DNA of 20,671 nt from a virus (IMGVR_UViG_3300009419_000128:1-20671); one strand, 5' to 3'. Counted from the first letter of the stretch, positions 6,679 through 14,681 are shown. Program-made: numbers and translations. Notes: generated by a model from the sequence alone, not told the origin.

Positions 6679-7828
6679 TGTTTACGCTCCTAAAGTTTGC
6701 CTTAACATCGGCATAATCACCCCATGACCAAGCAATCTCGATGGCATCTGTATCTAATCGACCAAACATCATAAAGCTGATTTTTTCGACATCATCGGCA
6801 GTCACAGACACACCAAGTACACTATCTAACGTGAGCCGTTCGACAGACGCACTGATTACAGCACTGTCAACAATGCGGCGGTAATAGACATTGCCATTGG
6901 TCAGCTCAATGCGAATATCGCGGCGGTTTACCGATTGGTTGTATAGCGTTGTGTAGTCAATGTTTAGTATGTCTAAAGCTGTCGATGACAGGGCAACAAA
7001 GGTTAAATCGGGCATAAAAGACGGCACCCAAAGCGCATTTAATCGACCTCGCCTTGAGTATAAAAATTTTCTAAAATCGGTTATTTTTTGGCGACTATCT
7101 AAAGCCCATGCGTGACTTTGAACAAAAACAGGCAAACTACTTTCATCATCTCGATAAACACCACCTACGCCAAAATCAACGATTTGCATTTTGCGCTGAT
7201 AGTCCAATGTGATGTCTTGCATCCAATTTGACGGCGTTTCTAAAACATCGTAGCCACGATATTGCGTTAATGTGGCCGCTGCGTAACTACTTATGTCATC
7301 GCATAAAAAACGCACCACACCATAAATAGCACTTCCAGTAAAACGGCTAATTTGTTGGTTTTGTTCCAGGTATGCTGTGCGTAATGGAATAACTAAGGTT
7401 TCAACTGGCCATGTGCCAACCACAGCACTAGATAGATTTAACTGCGTGGCTGTCAGTGTTGAGATATTTATAATTAAGCTGCTGCCATTAGCTGACAGCA
7501 ATAATGCCTTGCCACCTGCTACAAAATCACGGCCTACGGTGTCAGCATATACAGCAACATCACCATTGCTGATTGCGCTTGTGCAGTGTGTTGAATCTGT
7601 CCAGACTGGCAAATCCCAAGACTGAGAACCATTGGCAGAAATAGCAGCTTCTAGTTTTTGGCGTTCTAATAACGTAGGCACTAAAAAGCCAAACTCAAAG
7701 TATCTACGCGGTGTTTGACGCAAGGCAATACGCTGCTCGCTACCATCGTAAGCGAGCAGTACATCGGTTCGCCATTCAAGACGTTCAATGATTGGTGATG
7801 ACCAGTTAGCAGGAGTTTTCCAAAGCAT
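6668..7828 (-). CDS. Distal tail-like protein of the tip complex
   Basis: 386 aa, ATG preceded by GAGG at five bases. Opening WKTPANWSSPIIERLEWRTDVLLAYDGSEQRIALRQTPRRYFEF followed by LLERQKLEAAI resembles distal tail proteins of RcGTA/D3112-type tips, with a second related half (SHAWALDSRQKITDFRKFLYSRRGRLNALWVPSF, given here in pieces). Two similar halves, each with an R-G/R-R beta motif, suggest a duplicated baseplate-hub domain. It overlaps the hub gene by 11 bases. It probably forms the ring joining tube to tip. Assigned from gene order and pattern. Confidence 0.65.
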   Translation of the reverse strand: MLWKTPANWSSPIIERLEWRTDVLLAYDGSEQRIALRQTPRRYFEFGFLVPTLLERQKLEAAISANGSQSWDLPVWTDSTHCTSAISNGDVAVYADTVGRDFVAGGKALLLSANGSSLIINISTLTATQLNLSSAVVGTWPVETLVIPLRTAYLEQNQQISRFTGSAIYGVVRFLCDDISSYAAATLTQYRGYDVLETPSNWMQDITLDYQRKMQIVDFGVGGVYRDDESSLPVFVQSHAWALDSRQKITDFRKFLYSRRGRLNALWVPSFMPDLTFVALSSTALDILNIDYTTLYNQSVNRRDIRIELTNGNVYYRRIVDSAVISASVERLTLDSVLGVSVTADDVEKISFMMFGRLDTDAIEIAWSWGDYADVKANFRSVNNDV

Positions 7829-7894
7829 AAATACCTCAATTATGGGTAGTTTATGCGTTGATTAGTGATGGGTCAGGCTGCGACTAGCTGATAG

Positions 7895-7916
7895 AAACAC
7901 CTAGGCAAAGGCGTTT
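7895..7916 (-). terminator. Possible weak terminator after the AT-rich gene
   Basis: On the minus strand AAACGCCT-(6 nt)-AGGTGTTT forms an 8-bp stem with one G-U, ending in a short TTTCTAT tail, directly after the stop codon. The T-run is short, so termination would be partial. It marks the boundary of the inserted pair of small genes. The 66 bases to the next start hold nothing else clear. Confidence 0.45.
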
Positions 7917-7918
7917 TT

Positions 7919-8563
7919 CTACCATTTTTGAAATGGCGGGTTGTCTCTCTTAAAATCTTCGGCTTCGCTTTCAGTCATCGTTATTAGGCTACATCTACAG
8001 CCATAACGAACATTTCGCCAATGGTCTAAACATAATCCTTTAAACTTAATACTATCCATTTTAAATACTTGATTATTTAGAATTTTGCACTCTCTTGGTG
8101 ATAAATTGTCATCAACTGGACTCCATAAAGCATGGGTAAAAATAGGTGTATATTTTTTATTATGTTCTATTTCATGAAAGAAACAAAATCTATTAAAAAA
8201 CCAAGCGTTATAATATTGGTCATTATCAAATCGTTCAAAATCTATTTCAATATTTGGTGTTGCATTTTTCAATATTTCTTTTGTTTTGTTGTTAATTTTA
8301 TTATAACTTTCTGTTCCTTTTTTAAAGCAAAAACTTAGTGCATATAGAAAAACTAAAATACTCGTACTCCGCTCACCTGATTCTTCTTCTAAATAGTTTA
8401 ATTTTTTATTGATAACCTCTCCTTCTAAATTTGAACTAACACCAAATCCAAAAAATTGATGTTTGTCTATCATTATGTTTCTTTCTTCTTGTGTAAATTC
8501 AGAAATCCACCAATCCCAAAGACCATAGAACCGAATTTCACCTTTATAAATTTTGTCATCCAT
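7919..8563 (-). CDS. Unknown AT-rich protein, likely cargo (moron) gene
   Basis: 214 aa from ATG 8563, which has AAGGA eight bases upstream overlapping the previous stop. It is visibly more AT-rich than its neighbours and uses many Asn, Lys, Phe and Ile codons. The protein is soluble, rich in aromatic residues (GLWDWWISEF, YYNAWFFNRFCFFHEIEHNK) and has a C-terminal cluster CLDHWRNVRYGCRCSL that could bind metal with the His residues. I do not recognise a family. It lies between tape measure and distal tail genes and is followed by a hairpin. Position and composition suggest a recent insertion, perhaps a host-benefit or defence gene; that is inference. Confidence 0.65.
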   Translation of the reverse strand: MDDKIYKGEIRFYGLWDWWISEFTQEERNIMIDKHQFFGFGVSSNLEGEVINKKLNYLEEESGERSTSILVFLYALSFCFKKGTESYNKINNKTKEILKNATPNIEIDFERFDNDQYYNAWFFNRFCFFHEIEHNKKYTPIFTHALWSPVDDNLSPRECKILNNQVFKMDSIKFKGLCLDHWRNVRYGCRCSLITMTESEAEDFKRDNPPFQKW

Positions 8564-8574
8564 AATCAAAATCC

Positions 8575-8844
8575 TTATTGAAAAGCCGTAATTGTTCTAT
8601 TGCATCGCTCTTTTGCTACTGCTTCGGCATTTTCACCAGTAGTTGTTAATGTTGGATATGCACCAACCTCTTTGAAATAGGCGATGCCACGAGAAACACA
8701 GGCTTCTATTTCATTGTTTTGTGTATTTCTTCCTTTTGAGTCGCCAATAATAGACTTAATAACAAAAACAACAAAAAGGATTAAAGCCAAGCTAGTCACC
8801 CAGTTATATTTCATTAGGAACTTATTTATTTCACCCATATCCAT
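8575..8844 (-). CDS. Small single-helix membrane protein, conserved type of unknown function
   Basis: 89 aa. One transmembrane helix lies near the N-terminus (about residues 15-31, VTSLALILFVVFVIKSI), with a short charged leader and a soluble C-terminus. The C-terminal part, ARGIAYFKEVGAYPTLTTTG-like here as SRGIAYFKEVGAYPTL then AEAVAKERCNRTITAF, is a conserved motif I have seen in small proteins without known function. It begins right after the tape measure stop; ATG 8844 or 8838 are both possible. It could be an accessory membrane protein such as a superinfection exclusion factor. No function is assigned. Confidence 0.6.
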   Translation of the reverse strand: MDMGEINKFLMKYNWVTSLALILFVVFVIKSIIGDSKGRNTQNNEIEACVSRGIAYFKEVGAYPTLTTTGENAEAVAKERCNRTITAFQ

Positions 8845-8845
8845 A

Positions 8846-11800
8846 TCACCCTAAAAGCTGTTTAATAGTCCCTGAGTTACGCTCGATTAAATTCACAATG
8901 ACTTGTTCGCCACTGCTACTGCTTAAATAATCGTGCATCATACTTGGGTCAATGTTGTTTATAATTCTAACACCACCACCTTGTCCACCCCCATTAGCTA
9001 CATGACGCGGGTCTTTTTGCGTCAAGACTTCTTCACCGCGTTGCAAAATTGCGGGTACTTCACCTGGTTGAAGTCCTGCAATGCCGCCAACATGATAACG
9101 AGGGGCGGCTAAGAACCAAGCTGGATTGGCGGTCGTTGTTTGTCCTGCACCACCAGCAATCCCCCCAGTGTGTTTCTTGCCAACAGATATTCCTCCGCCA
9201 ACCATCTCAACAGGGACACCAAACGCCTTTAACACCTGAAATATAGCCAATGTCGCTAACGCATCAGAAGCAACTCTAGCCATTGACTGAGCAAAACCAC
9301 GGGCAAAATCTTTAATTGCATCGCTGCCCGATTTTGCACCGCTCGCAATATCCATAAAGAAATCACTTAAGCCTGATTTCAAAGCCTCAACACCTGTTGT
9401 TTTTAGTTTCTCGTTGGTATTGGCAAAAAACACATCCATATTCGTTGTGGCTTGAACTGGCACTTCTGCCATTTTTTGAGCCAACTCATCAAGAAGACGT
9501 TTTGTTTCTGGAATATCATTAACATTCAATGAACGTATGCGCTCTTGATAAGCGGCCAATCCAGTGACTGTTTGCTCATTGATAAGCTCGGTACCTAAGC
9601 GTGCATCGGCGTTGCTGATTTGCCCACGGTCTTTTAAGACTTCGGTATTTTTAACTTTGCTTGCTTGCTGCTCAGTAAAAACCTTAATTTCTTCGGCAAT
9701 GCGGTCTAGGTTGTTTTTTGCTTTTTCTGAATTGATTAACCCATTAACCAAGTCAGTTTTTTCAGCAATAAGCAAGGCCGCTTCTGCTGTGTCACCAAAG
9801 CCATCTAAAGTTGATTTTTTAAAATCATCAAGCTGCTTTTTATATTTATCAACAATCTCTTTTTCTTTGACATCAAACTTATTATTAACCGCCTCAAACT
9901 TGGCATCATCAAGCTCAATGCCAATTTTAAGGCTTTCTTTTTTAGCATCGGCAATGGCTTTGCCCAAGTCGATTTTATTTAACTCTAAAGCTGTTCCTTT
10001 TGCGGTTTCCGCTTCTTTACGCTTGGTTAATAAGTCACCTTTTTTTGTTGGGTCATTTTCGGCTTTGATTTTAGCGTCAATGTTGGCAAGTTCGTTGTTA
10101 TGAATAGCAGTAATAAGACGCGCTTTTTCCGCATAATACTTACGCATACCGATTTCTTCGGCATTAAAGCGAGCATCTAAAAGCTGTAACTCTGCGTCAA
10201 GTTCTGCTTTTTTAATAGCAAAATGGTCGGTTGATGATGGTTTTTTGGGTGTTTTTACCGTCCCCAAGCCTTTGTCATCGGCCTTTGGTTTATTTTTTTC
10301 ATTATTTGCATTGATAGCTGCATCTGCAAGCTCATCGTAAATAGCTTTTGTTTCATCAACTGTTTTTTTGGTTTGGTCTCTTAATTTTTCCAATGAGGCT
10401 TTAAACTTAGCCCCAGCTTCTCCTTCTGGCGCAATTTTAGCGGCAACAGACATCAAGGAGTCTGCCAAGCCCTCACCAAAAACAGGCAAATGACGTGCTG
10501 CATCTGCTATGGTTGCGACAACCATAAAAAGCATAGTTTTAATTGTTGTTATTGGATTGGTTACTGCAAAAAAAACAGACTCAGCCAACAACTTAAATCC
10601 GCCAGCTAATGTCTGGATTGTTGTGTGAATCCCTCTTGCAAGCGCAATACCAGCAAGCTCAACCTCTATAAATTGCTCCCTCAAATAAGTACCAATTGCC
10701 CAACCCGCCATAGCCGAGCCTAATACAGCAAACACTCCTGTTATAGATAAAAGTGCTGTTCTTAGCCCAGTAGCCGCCATTGTTGCCTTAACAAGATTTA
10801 CTGTTAGGGCTATAACCTTAGTTATCATTGCCGCAATAAAACCAACAATTGCAGGCGCAAACGCAACAGATAGCGCAATCCCAACTAATTTTGCAGCAAG
10901 CACAATTTCATTAAGGTTGTCTCTAATAGCAACCAGCGCACCAATCATTGCATCTGATAAGCCAATCGTTTTATCAATATCAACGATTAGCAGCTTGAGA
11001 GCCTCGCCTGTAGTTGTTGCTGTACCGCCAATCGTTTTGTTCACTTTACCAAAAAGCGCATCTACCTCTACACCTTGTCGAATCAAACCATTAACCACGC
11101 CTTCGGCAGTTATTTTCCCATCTGCACCCAATTTTTTAAGCTCGCCACGGGTAACACCATAACTCTTAGCAATCGCATCAGCTAAAGCAGGGGCTTGCTC
11201 AATAATTGAATTTAATTCTTGTCCTGCCGCGCTAAAGTTACCGCTTAACGCTTGGCCAAACTGAATAATTGCACCTTCGGCTGCTGGCCCTGTACTGCCA
11301 GAAATAGTGACCAACTTAGAAACAATATCAGTTAGACGAGTATTTAAAGCCGTATTTGCACCTTCTAAGTTCTTAGTGCCGCTTGATAACTTGCTATAAA
11401 GCTCAACGGTCGGCGCAAGTGCCTGTAAATTATTCTTAGCAATTTCTCTTAAATCGGCAGTAACTTGGTTAAGCTCTTGTTGACTTGATGTGACTAGCTT
11501 CAACTTTGACTCTAGGCTTTTTGCTTCGTCTGTAATTCGCACAAAACCCATCGTAGCCATCATCAATCCAAATGCACCGACCAACTGCATAAGCTGCGTT
11601 TTAGCATCACGCAATGCACTAGCAAAACCATTCAAACCAGAAGATGCGCCGCCTAATCCACCTCCACCGCCTGAACCTCCACCACGTCCACCACCTAATC
11701 CACCTCGACTAAAAGCAGTTTTTAAAGCGTTTACCTCTGCTTTAAGTGCGTTTAATGCAGCAATTAGACCTGTTGACATTGCATCAACATTAAGACTAAT

Positions 11801-12217
11801 TCTTAATGCCATAGGCGATGTCATGCGAGCAATAGCAGCTCTTACTTGTGCTTCTGCTGCCTGTAATTGTTGTGCTAATTTAGCGTGATTTATTCTTAAT
11901 GAGATAGGGGCAAAGCTGCCTAATGCGTTTTGAATTTGTGGCTTAATCGCGGCTAAATCTGCTCTAATGCTTGCTGCATCGGCTTCTATTTTGACTTTTA
12001 TTTTTTCCGTAGCAGAACCTTGCAGTGCATTACGCACCGTGGTCTTTAGGTTTTGAATATCGGCATTAAGGCCGCTAATATCTAAGCCGACCTTAATTTT
12101 AACGTCTTGGCCTGCTTGTTTTACGGTATTAACAAGACTTAATAACTCAGCTTTGGCTTGAGTTGCTGCTGTTTTTAACTCTGAAAACGATGCGCCAATA
12201 TCAAACTGTAATTTCAT
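8846..12217 (-). CDS. Tail tape measure protein
   Basis: An 1123-aa protein, by far the longest gene, directly after the chaperones. Residues 1-165 are helical Ala/Leu/Lys repeats (DIQNLKTTVRNALQG-like units). A Gly-rich hinge (GGLGGGRGGGSGGGGGLGG) follows near 172-190. A conserved tape-measure domain starts around 225 (SKLKLVTSSQQELNQ, FGQALSGNFSAAGQELNSII, FGKVNKTIGGTATTTGEALK). A long hydrophobic stretch (about 430-515) probably enters the host membrane. A charged coiled coil then leads to a C-terminal GGGVRIINNIDPS segment. Length sets the tail at very roughly 160-170 nm by the usual 0.15 nm per residue. I see no peptidoglycan hydrolase motif. Confidence 0.93.
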   Translation of the reverse strand: MKLQFDIGASFSELKTAATQAKAELLSLVNTVKQAGQDVKIKVGLDISGLNADIQNLKTTVRNALQGSATEKIKVKIEADAASIRADLAAIKPQIQNALGSFAPISLRINHAKLAQQLQAAEAQVRAAIARMTSPMALRISLNVDAMSTGLIAALNALKAEVNALKTAFSRGGLGGGRGGGSGGGGGLGGASSGLNGFASALRDAKTQLMQLVGAFGLMMATMGFVRITDEAKSLESKLKLVTSSQQELNQVTADLREIAKNNLQALAPTVELYSKLSSGTKNLEGANTALNTRLTDIVSKLVTISGSTGPAAEGAIIQFGQALSGNFSAAGQELNSIIEQAPALADAIAKSYGVTRGELKKLGADGKITAEGVVNGLIRQGVEVDALFGKVNKTIGGTATTTGEALKLLIVDIDKTIGLSDAMIGALVAIRDNLNEIVLAAKLVGIALSVAFAPAIVGFIAAMITKVIALTVNLVKATMAATGLRTALLSITGVFAVLGSAMAGWAIGTYLREQFIEVELAGIALARGIHTTIQTLAGGFKLLAESVFFAVTNPITTIKTMLFMVVATIADAARHLPVFGEGLADSLMSVAAKIAPEGEAGAKFKASLEKLRDQTKKTVDETKAIYDELADAAINANNEKNKPKADDKGLGTVKTPKKPSSTDHFAIKKAELDAELQLLDARFNAEEIGMRKYYAEKARLITAIHNNELANIDAKIKAENDPTKKGDLLTKRKEAETAKGTALELNKIDLGKAIADAKKESLKIGIELDDAKFEAVNNKFDVKEKEIVDKYKKQLDDFKKSTLDGFGDTAEAALLIAEKTDLVNGLINSEKAKNNLDRIAEEIKVFTEQQASKVKNTEVLKDRGQISNADARLGTELINEQTVTGLAAYQERIRSLNVNDIPETKRLLDELAQKMAEVPVQATTNMDVFFANTNEKLKTTGVEALKSGLSDFFMDIASGAKSGSDAIKDFARGFAQSMARVASDALATLAIFQVLKAFGVPVEMVGGGISVGKKHTGGIAGGAGQTTTANPAWFLAAPRYHVGGIAGLQPGEVPAILQRGEEVLTQKDPRHVANGGGQGGGVRIINNIDPSMMHDYLSSSSGEQVIVNLIERNSGTIKQLLG

Positions 12218-12854
12218 GTTAGCTCCTGCATCGCTTTTTCAAAAGATTCTTTGTCAGCCTGAGCCAACCTTGAAGCAGTAATAGATTGCATAAAAAAGGC
12301 TTGCTCTCGCCGTTCACAAGCCTGTAAAAAGTATTTAAACCGCGCTAAGGTATAATCCAATATATCGCTTAGTCGGTGGCCGTTGGCGATAAGACACTGG
12401 TATCCATCTGCCCAGATTTGTTCTTGAGTAAGTTTTGAGGGATTTTTGCTTTTAGTGAGCCTACTCTTTCGACAATCATCGGGAGCAGGTTCTGGACGAA
12501 AAAATCAGAGTTTACTTCAATCACACCACCCACTAAATTGACAAAATCGTCAGGGAACATATCGTCAATTTTTTCTTTATCAACCGCAGGACACGCAACG
12601 CAAACCAAGTTTACCAAATCGTCATAATGCTTATTAATCATTTGCAAGATGCCTTGGTTAAAGTTATCTTTATTTTCAGATTCTTCGGTTTTGTCAGATT
12701 CTTTATTTTCAAGCATAGAGAAAATTTGGCCGATAATTGGTTCAACAGCTTCGCTAAATACTTTTAATTTAGCCATACGCATTGGCTCTAAAATGATATT
12801 GCCTGTGCGTGTTTCGGTGATAATTTGGGGGGTAGATGGAATCATATTAATCAC
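12214..12854 (-). CDS. Tail assembly chaperone GT, -1 frameshift product
   Basis: A -1 slip near codon 137 joins G to a 76-residue extension starting NPSKLTQEQIWADGYQ. It continues through LDYTLARFKYFLQACERREQ to MQELT, with its TGA overlapping the tape measure ATG (ATGA). The total is about 213 aa. The extension resembles the T domain of siphophage chaperones that binds the tape measure protein: an all-helical segment with a T-x-E-Q-x-W opening. The best slip site is the AAAAA run at 12447-12443 (GCA AAA ATC), where the AAA-decoding tRNA re-pairs perfectly. The exact slip position is not fixed by sequence alone. Confidence 0.75.
12369..12854 (-). CDS. Tail assembly chaperone (G-type)
   Basis: A 161-aa protein, in the position of lambda gene G: between the tube and tape measure genes. 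The sequence is helical and acidic with a KESDKTEESENKD linker and no membrane segment or signal peptide, as usual for tape-measure chaperones. Start choice is uncertain: GTG 12854 lies very close to a weak GAG, and ATG 12845 is 12 bases from it, so the protein may be three residues shorter. The last 24 codons overlap a -1 frame that continues to the tape measure start. I recognise it by context and frameshift, not by a sequence motif. Confidence 0.7.
   Translation of the reverse strand: MINMIPSTPQIITETRTGNIILEPMRMAKLKVFSEAVEPIIGQIFSMLENKESDKTEESENKDNFNQGILQMINKHYDDLVNLVCVACPAVDKEKIDDMFPDDFVNLVGGVIEVNSDFFVQNLLPMIVERVGSLKAKIPQNLLKNKSGQMDTSVLSPTATD
12443..12447 (-). promoter_or_regulatory. Candidate slippery site for the G/GT frameshift
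   Basis: Five A in the context GCA AAA ATC. The AAA codon can slip back one base onto AAA. This is a single-tRNA slip site, not a perfect X-XXY-YYZ heptamer. All bases from here to the -1 stop are open in the new frame. Weaker alternatives lie within the next 20 bases (CAA AAC). Confidence 0.5.
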
Positions 12855-12859
12855 TATCT

Positions 12860-13825
12860 CTAAAAACTAAATCCAAAATTACTTCGTGCTGTGTCTAATG
12901 TTAGTTTCAACCCCATGTAGTCTTGCCAAATCTCATACGTTACGCTTGTAACTCCAGCATGACTAAATCCACAGCACGGCAGGACAGCCGACTCGCTAAC
13001 ACTGTTAGCTGTTGCTGCAATAACCGTCGTGCCATTAATTTTGACAGCGACAGTATCGTCTGTTTGTCTAATTTCAATTTTAAATTTCGTGCCTTTTGAC
13101 GCTGTGACACCAGTATCAATAAACGTACCATTAGCCAAACGTAAACGCCAATTCGCGCTGTTTGCATCCCACATGACAAGAGCAATCGAGCCTGTTAATC
13201 CCACATTTGATGGATGATCAGCAACAATGCCCACAAAATAACTTCCAGTCGTTGCGGGGGATTCGGCTGTGACGGGTATGTAAATCTCTGTTGTAAAATC
13301 AATCGTGTTGTTTTGTTCTAAAAAGTTAAATAGCGTTGTAGCTGTTTTGTTCGGGCAATTAGCGCGATAGTAACCACCATTTGTTGCATCAAAAGTACGA
13401 ATCCCGCCAATCCAATTTAGAGCAGCCGCCGATATTGTAGCAACGGGTATTTCGTCAACTCCGCTTATCACCGATGCGTAGCTTTTCGTATCTTCAACAT
13501 TAAAAAAATCATCAAAAACACTTAAAGAAGACGCACTAGATTTTGTCGAAAAATCAGCAATGCCTATGTTTGTTTGTGCTTTGAGCTTTTCATCTGATGT
13601 TAATGACTGATTGTCATCAAATCGCACATATCGTTGATTTGCTACGGTTGACGACAATAATCCATTGATAATCCAAGACTTGAGTAGGCTCAATAAAGAA
13701 GGCTTAGACTCATAAATATCTAAATCGTCATTATATTGCTCAACTAGCATTAACTCATTGCCGTCGAGGGATACAACATCTTTACCCTCCATCGACAAAT
13801 CAAGCATGGTTTTTGCCATATCCAT
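12860..13825 (-). CDS. Tail-fibre-like protein with lectin-like beta-sandwich domain
   Basis: A 321-aa protein from ATG 13825, which overlaps the preceding TGA as TGATG; GTG 13828 and ATG 13819 are alternatives. Residues 13-32 hold MEGKDVVSLDGNELMLVEQY, similar in style to the LNDG repeats encoded just upstream in another frame. RYVRFDDNQSLTSDEKLKAQ followed by TNIGI (about 66-89) is the repeat unit common in phage tail fibres. From about 130 on, alternating strands such as NTIDFTTEIYIPV, YFVGIVADH, NWRLRLANGTF, KFKIEIRQ and TVAVKINGTTVIAA suggest a concanavalin/LamG-like jelly roll for sugar binding. Its place between tube and chaperone genes is unusual for a fibre, so it may decorate the tube. 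Confidence 0.6.
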   Translation of the reverse strand: MDMAKTMLDLSMEGKDVVSLDGNELMLVEQYNDDLDIYESKPSLLSLLKSWIINGLLSSTVANQRYVRFDDNQSLTSDEKLKAQTNIGIADFSTKSSASSLSVFDDFFNVEDTKSYASVISGVDEIPVATISAAALNWIGGIRTFDATNGGYYRANCPNKTATTLFNFLEQNNTIDFTTEIYIPVTAESPATTGSYFVGIVADHPSNVGLTGSIALVMWDANSANWRLRLANGTFIDTGVTASKGTKFKIEIRQTDDTVAVKINGTTVIAATANSVSESAVLPCCGFSHAGVTSVTYEIWQDYMGLKLTLDTARSNFGFSF

Positions 13826-14669
13826 CACCCAGTCAATGCTAAATAATCACCATCATTCAATGCAAATAAATTTCCGTCATTTAAGCCAAGGACATTATCG
13901 GGGGCTTCCCCCGATATTACTCCCCCGATGCTAATAACACCTTAAAGAATTTAGATACACCTGTGCCTGTTTTGCTGTTATCACGCAACACAGAACCCTT
14001 GATATTGATTGAGCTAAAATCGTTTTTGATTAAGTTCAACATATCCCCCGCACCAAGTTTTGCACGATGAACCGCCAAATTAACAACCCGTCCTTCTTTG
14101 GCCTCATTCAAGCCTTCAAAGTAAATTTCATACTCATTCGATTCGGAGGTTAACGCCTCGACAACATCATGCCCTAATGATGTATAGCTAATTAAAGCGG
14201 TATCGCCATCTGCTAATGCGCCGCCCGATAAAACGGTAATACCACCACTAGAAACTGTGTAATCTGTGCCTGCCGTTAATGTTGTAGAGCCTTCTTTTAC
14301 GGTGATTGTTGCGCCCAAATCCATAGGCTTGTTGGTAGGGATAAAGCCACCGACATACGCAGTATGCGATTCATCAACTACAGAACCAGAAGAAACCGTT
14401 GTTGCGGTACCGTAAAATGCCCGTGCCAAATTCGTTTTATCCAAATCCAACAACGTCATAGCCAGCTCAACACCAGTAATACGGCGAACCTCAGAAACAG
14501 TGCCGCCGCCTTGGGTCGTGAAGTCTTCTTGTTTTTTGACATCTTCGGATACAGCTAAATCCAAAGCTGAAACATTCCCGATGTGTAAACGCGCAGCAGC
14601 AGCTCCACGAATACGCACAAATACACGGCCAACACCGTAATAACTGTAATCACCTGCTTGTAAGCCCAT
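13825..14669 (-). CDS. Predicted -1 frameshift form of the tail tube protein with a 32-residue LNDG-repeat tail
   Basis: The tube frame ends ...GCA TCG GGG GAG TAA. A -1 slip on the run of five G avoids this stop and reads 32 more codons, including VLGLNDGNLFALNDGDYL, to a TGA at 13827-13825. The total would be about 281 aa. The -1 frame opens only at a TAA 20 bases before the G-run, and has no ATG, GTG or TTG until its last third, so separate initiation is unlikely. A 9-bp hairpin begins about four bases after the slip site. The extension's stop overlaps the next start as TGATG, suggesting it is translated. Tail tube extensions by frameshifting are known in other siphophages. This is a prediction, and a sequencing indel is the main alternative. 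Confidence 0.5.
13896..13916 (-). promoter_or_regulatory. Strong hairpin directly after the tail tube stop
   Basis: TATCGGGGG-(3 nt)-CCCCCGATA forms a perfect 9-bp GC-rich stem with a tight loop, starting at the base after the tube stop codon. No T-run follows on either strand, so it is not an ordinary terminator. Likely roles are a frameshift stimulator for the preceding G-run, or an mRNA 3'-end stabiliser that raises tube protein yield. Confidence 0.7.
13917..14669 (-). CDS. Major tail tube protein
   Basis: A 250-aa protein from the second of two close ATGs. GAGG lies eight bases before ATG 14669 but only two bases before ATG 14675, so 14669 is preferred. It opens with GDYSYYGVGRVFVRIRG, then has GNVSALDLAVSEDVKKQEDF, RRITGVELAMTLLDLDKTN, a variable domain around TVKEGSTTLTAGTDYTV, and EYEIYFEGLNEAKEGRVVNL. 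This is the pattern of siphophage major tail proteins that stack into the tail tube. It is followed immediately by a hairpin and an open -1 frame (see the longer product). Confidence 0.85.
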   Translation of the reverse strand: MGLQAGDYSYYGVGRVFVRIRGAAAARLHIGNVSALDLAVSEDVKKQEDFTTQGGGTVSEVRRITGVELAMTLLDLDKTNLARAFYGTATTVSSGSVVDESHTAYVGGFIPTNKPMDLGATITVKEGSTTLTAGTDYTVSSGGITVLSGGALADGDTALISYTSLGHDVVEALTSESNEYEIYFEGLNEAKEGRVVNLAVHRAKLGAGDMLNLIKNDFSSINIKGSVLRDNSKTGTGVSKFFKVLLASGE

Positions 14670-14681
14670 GCTCATATCCTC

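Noticed and set aside
9564-10103. Plus-strand 179-codon open frame opposite the tape measure gene
   Set aside because: It lies wholly inside the tape measure gene. Its Ser/Leu/Ala-rich composition is what the complement of a Lys/Glu/Ala-rich coiled coil gives, and it has no neighbour genes on that strand.
11490-11888. Plus-strand 132-codon frame with a proline run
   Set aside because: The proline run is the complement of the Gly-rich hinge of the tape measure protein. It is a shadow frame.
12940-13217. Alternate frames on both strands inside the lectin-like gene
   Set aside because: Neither has a ribosome site or protein-like pattern, and the main frame shows regular beta-strand periodicity and a known fibre motif.
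13896-13916. Hairpin after the tail tube gene as a rho-independent terminator
   Set aside because: No T-run follows on either strand and essential tail genes lie downstream in the same operon.
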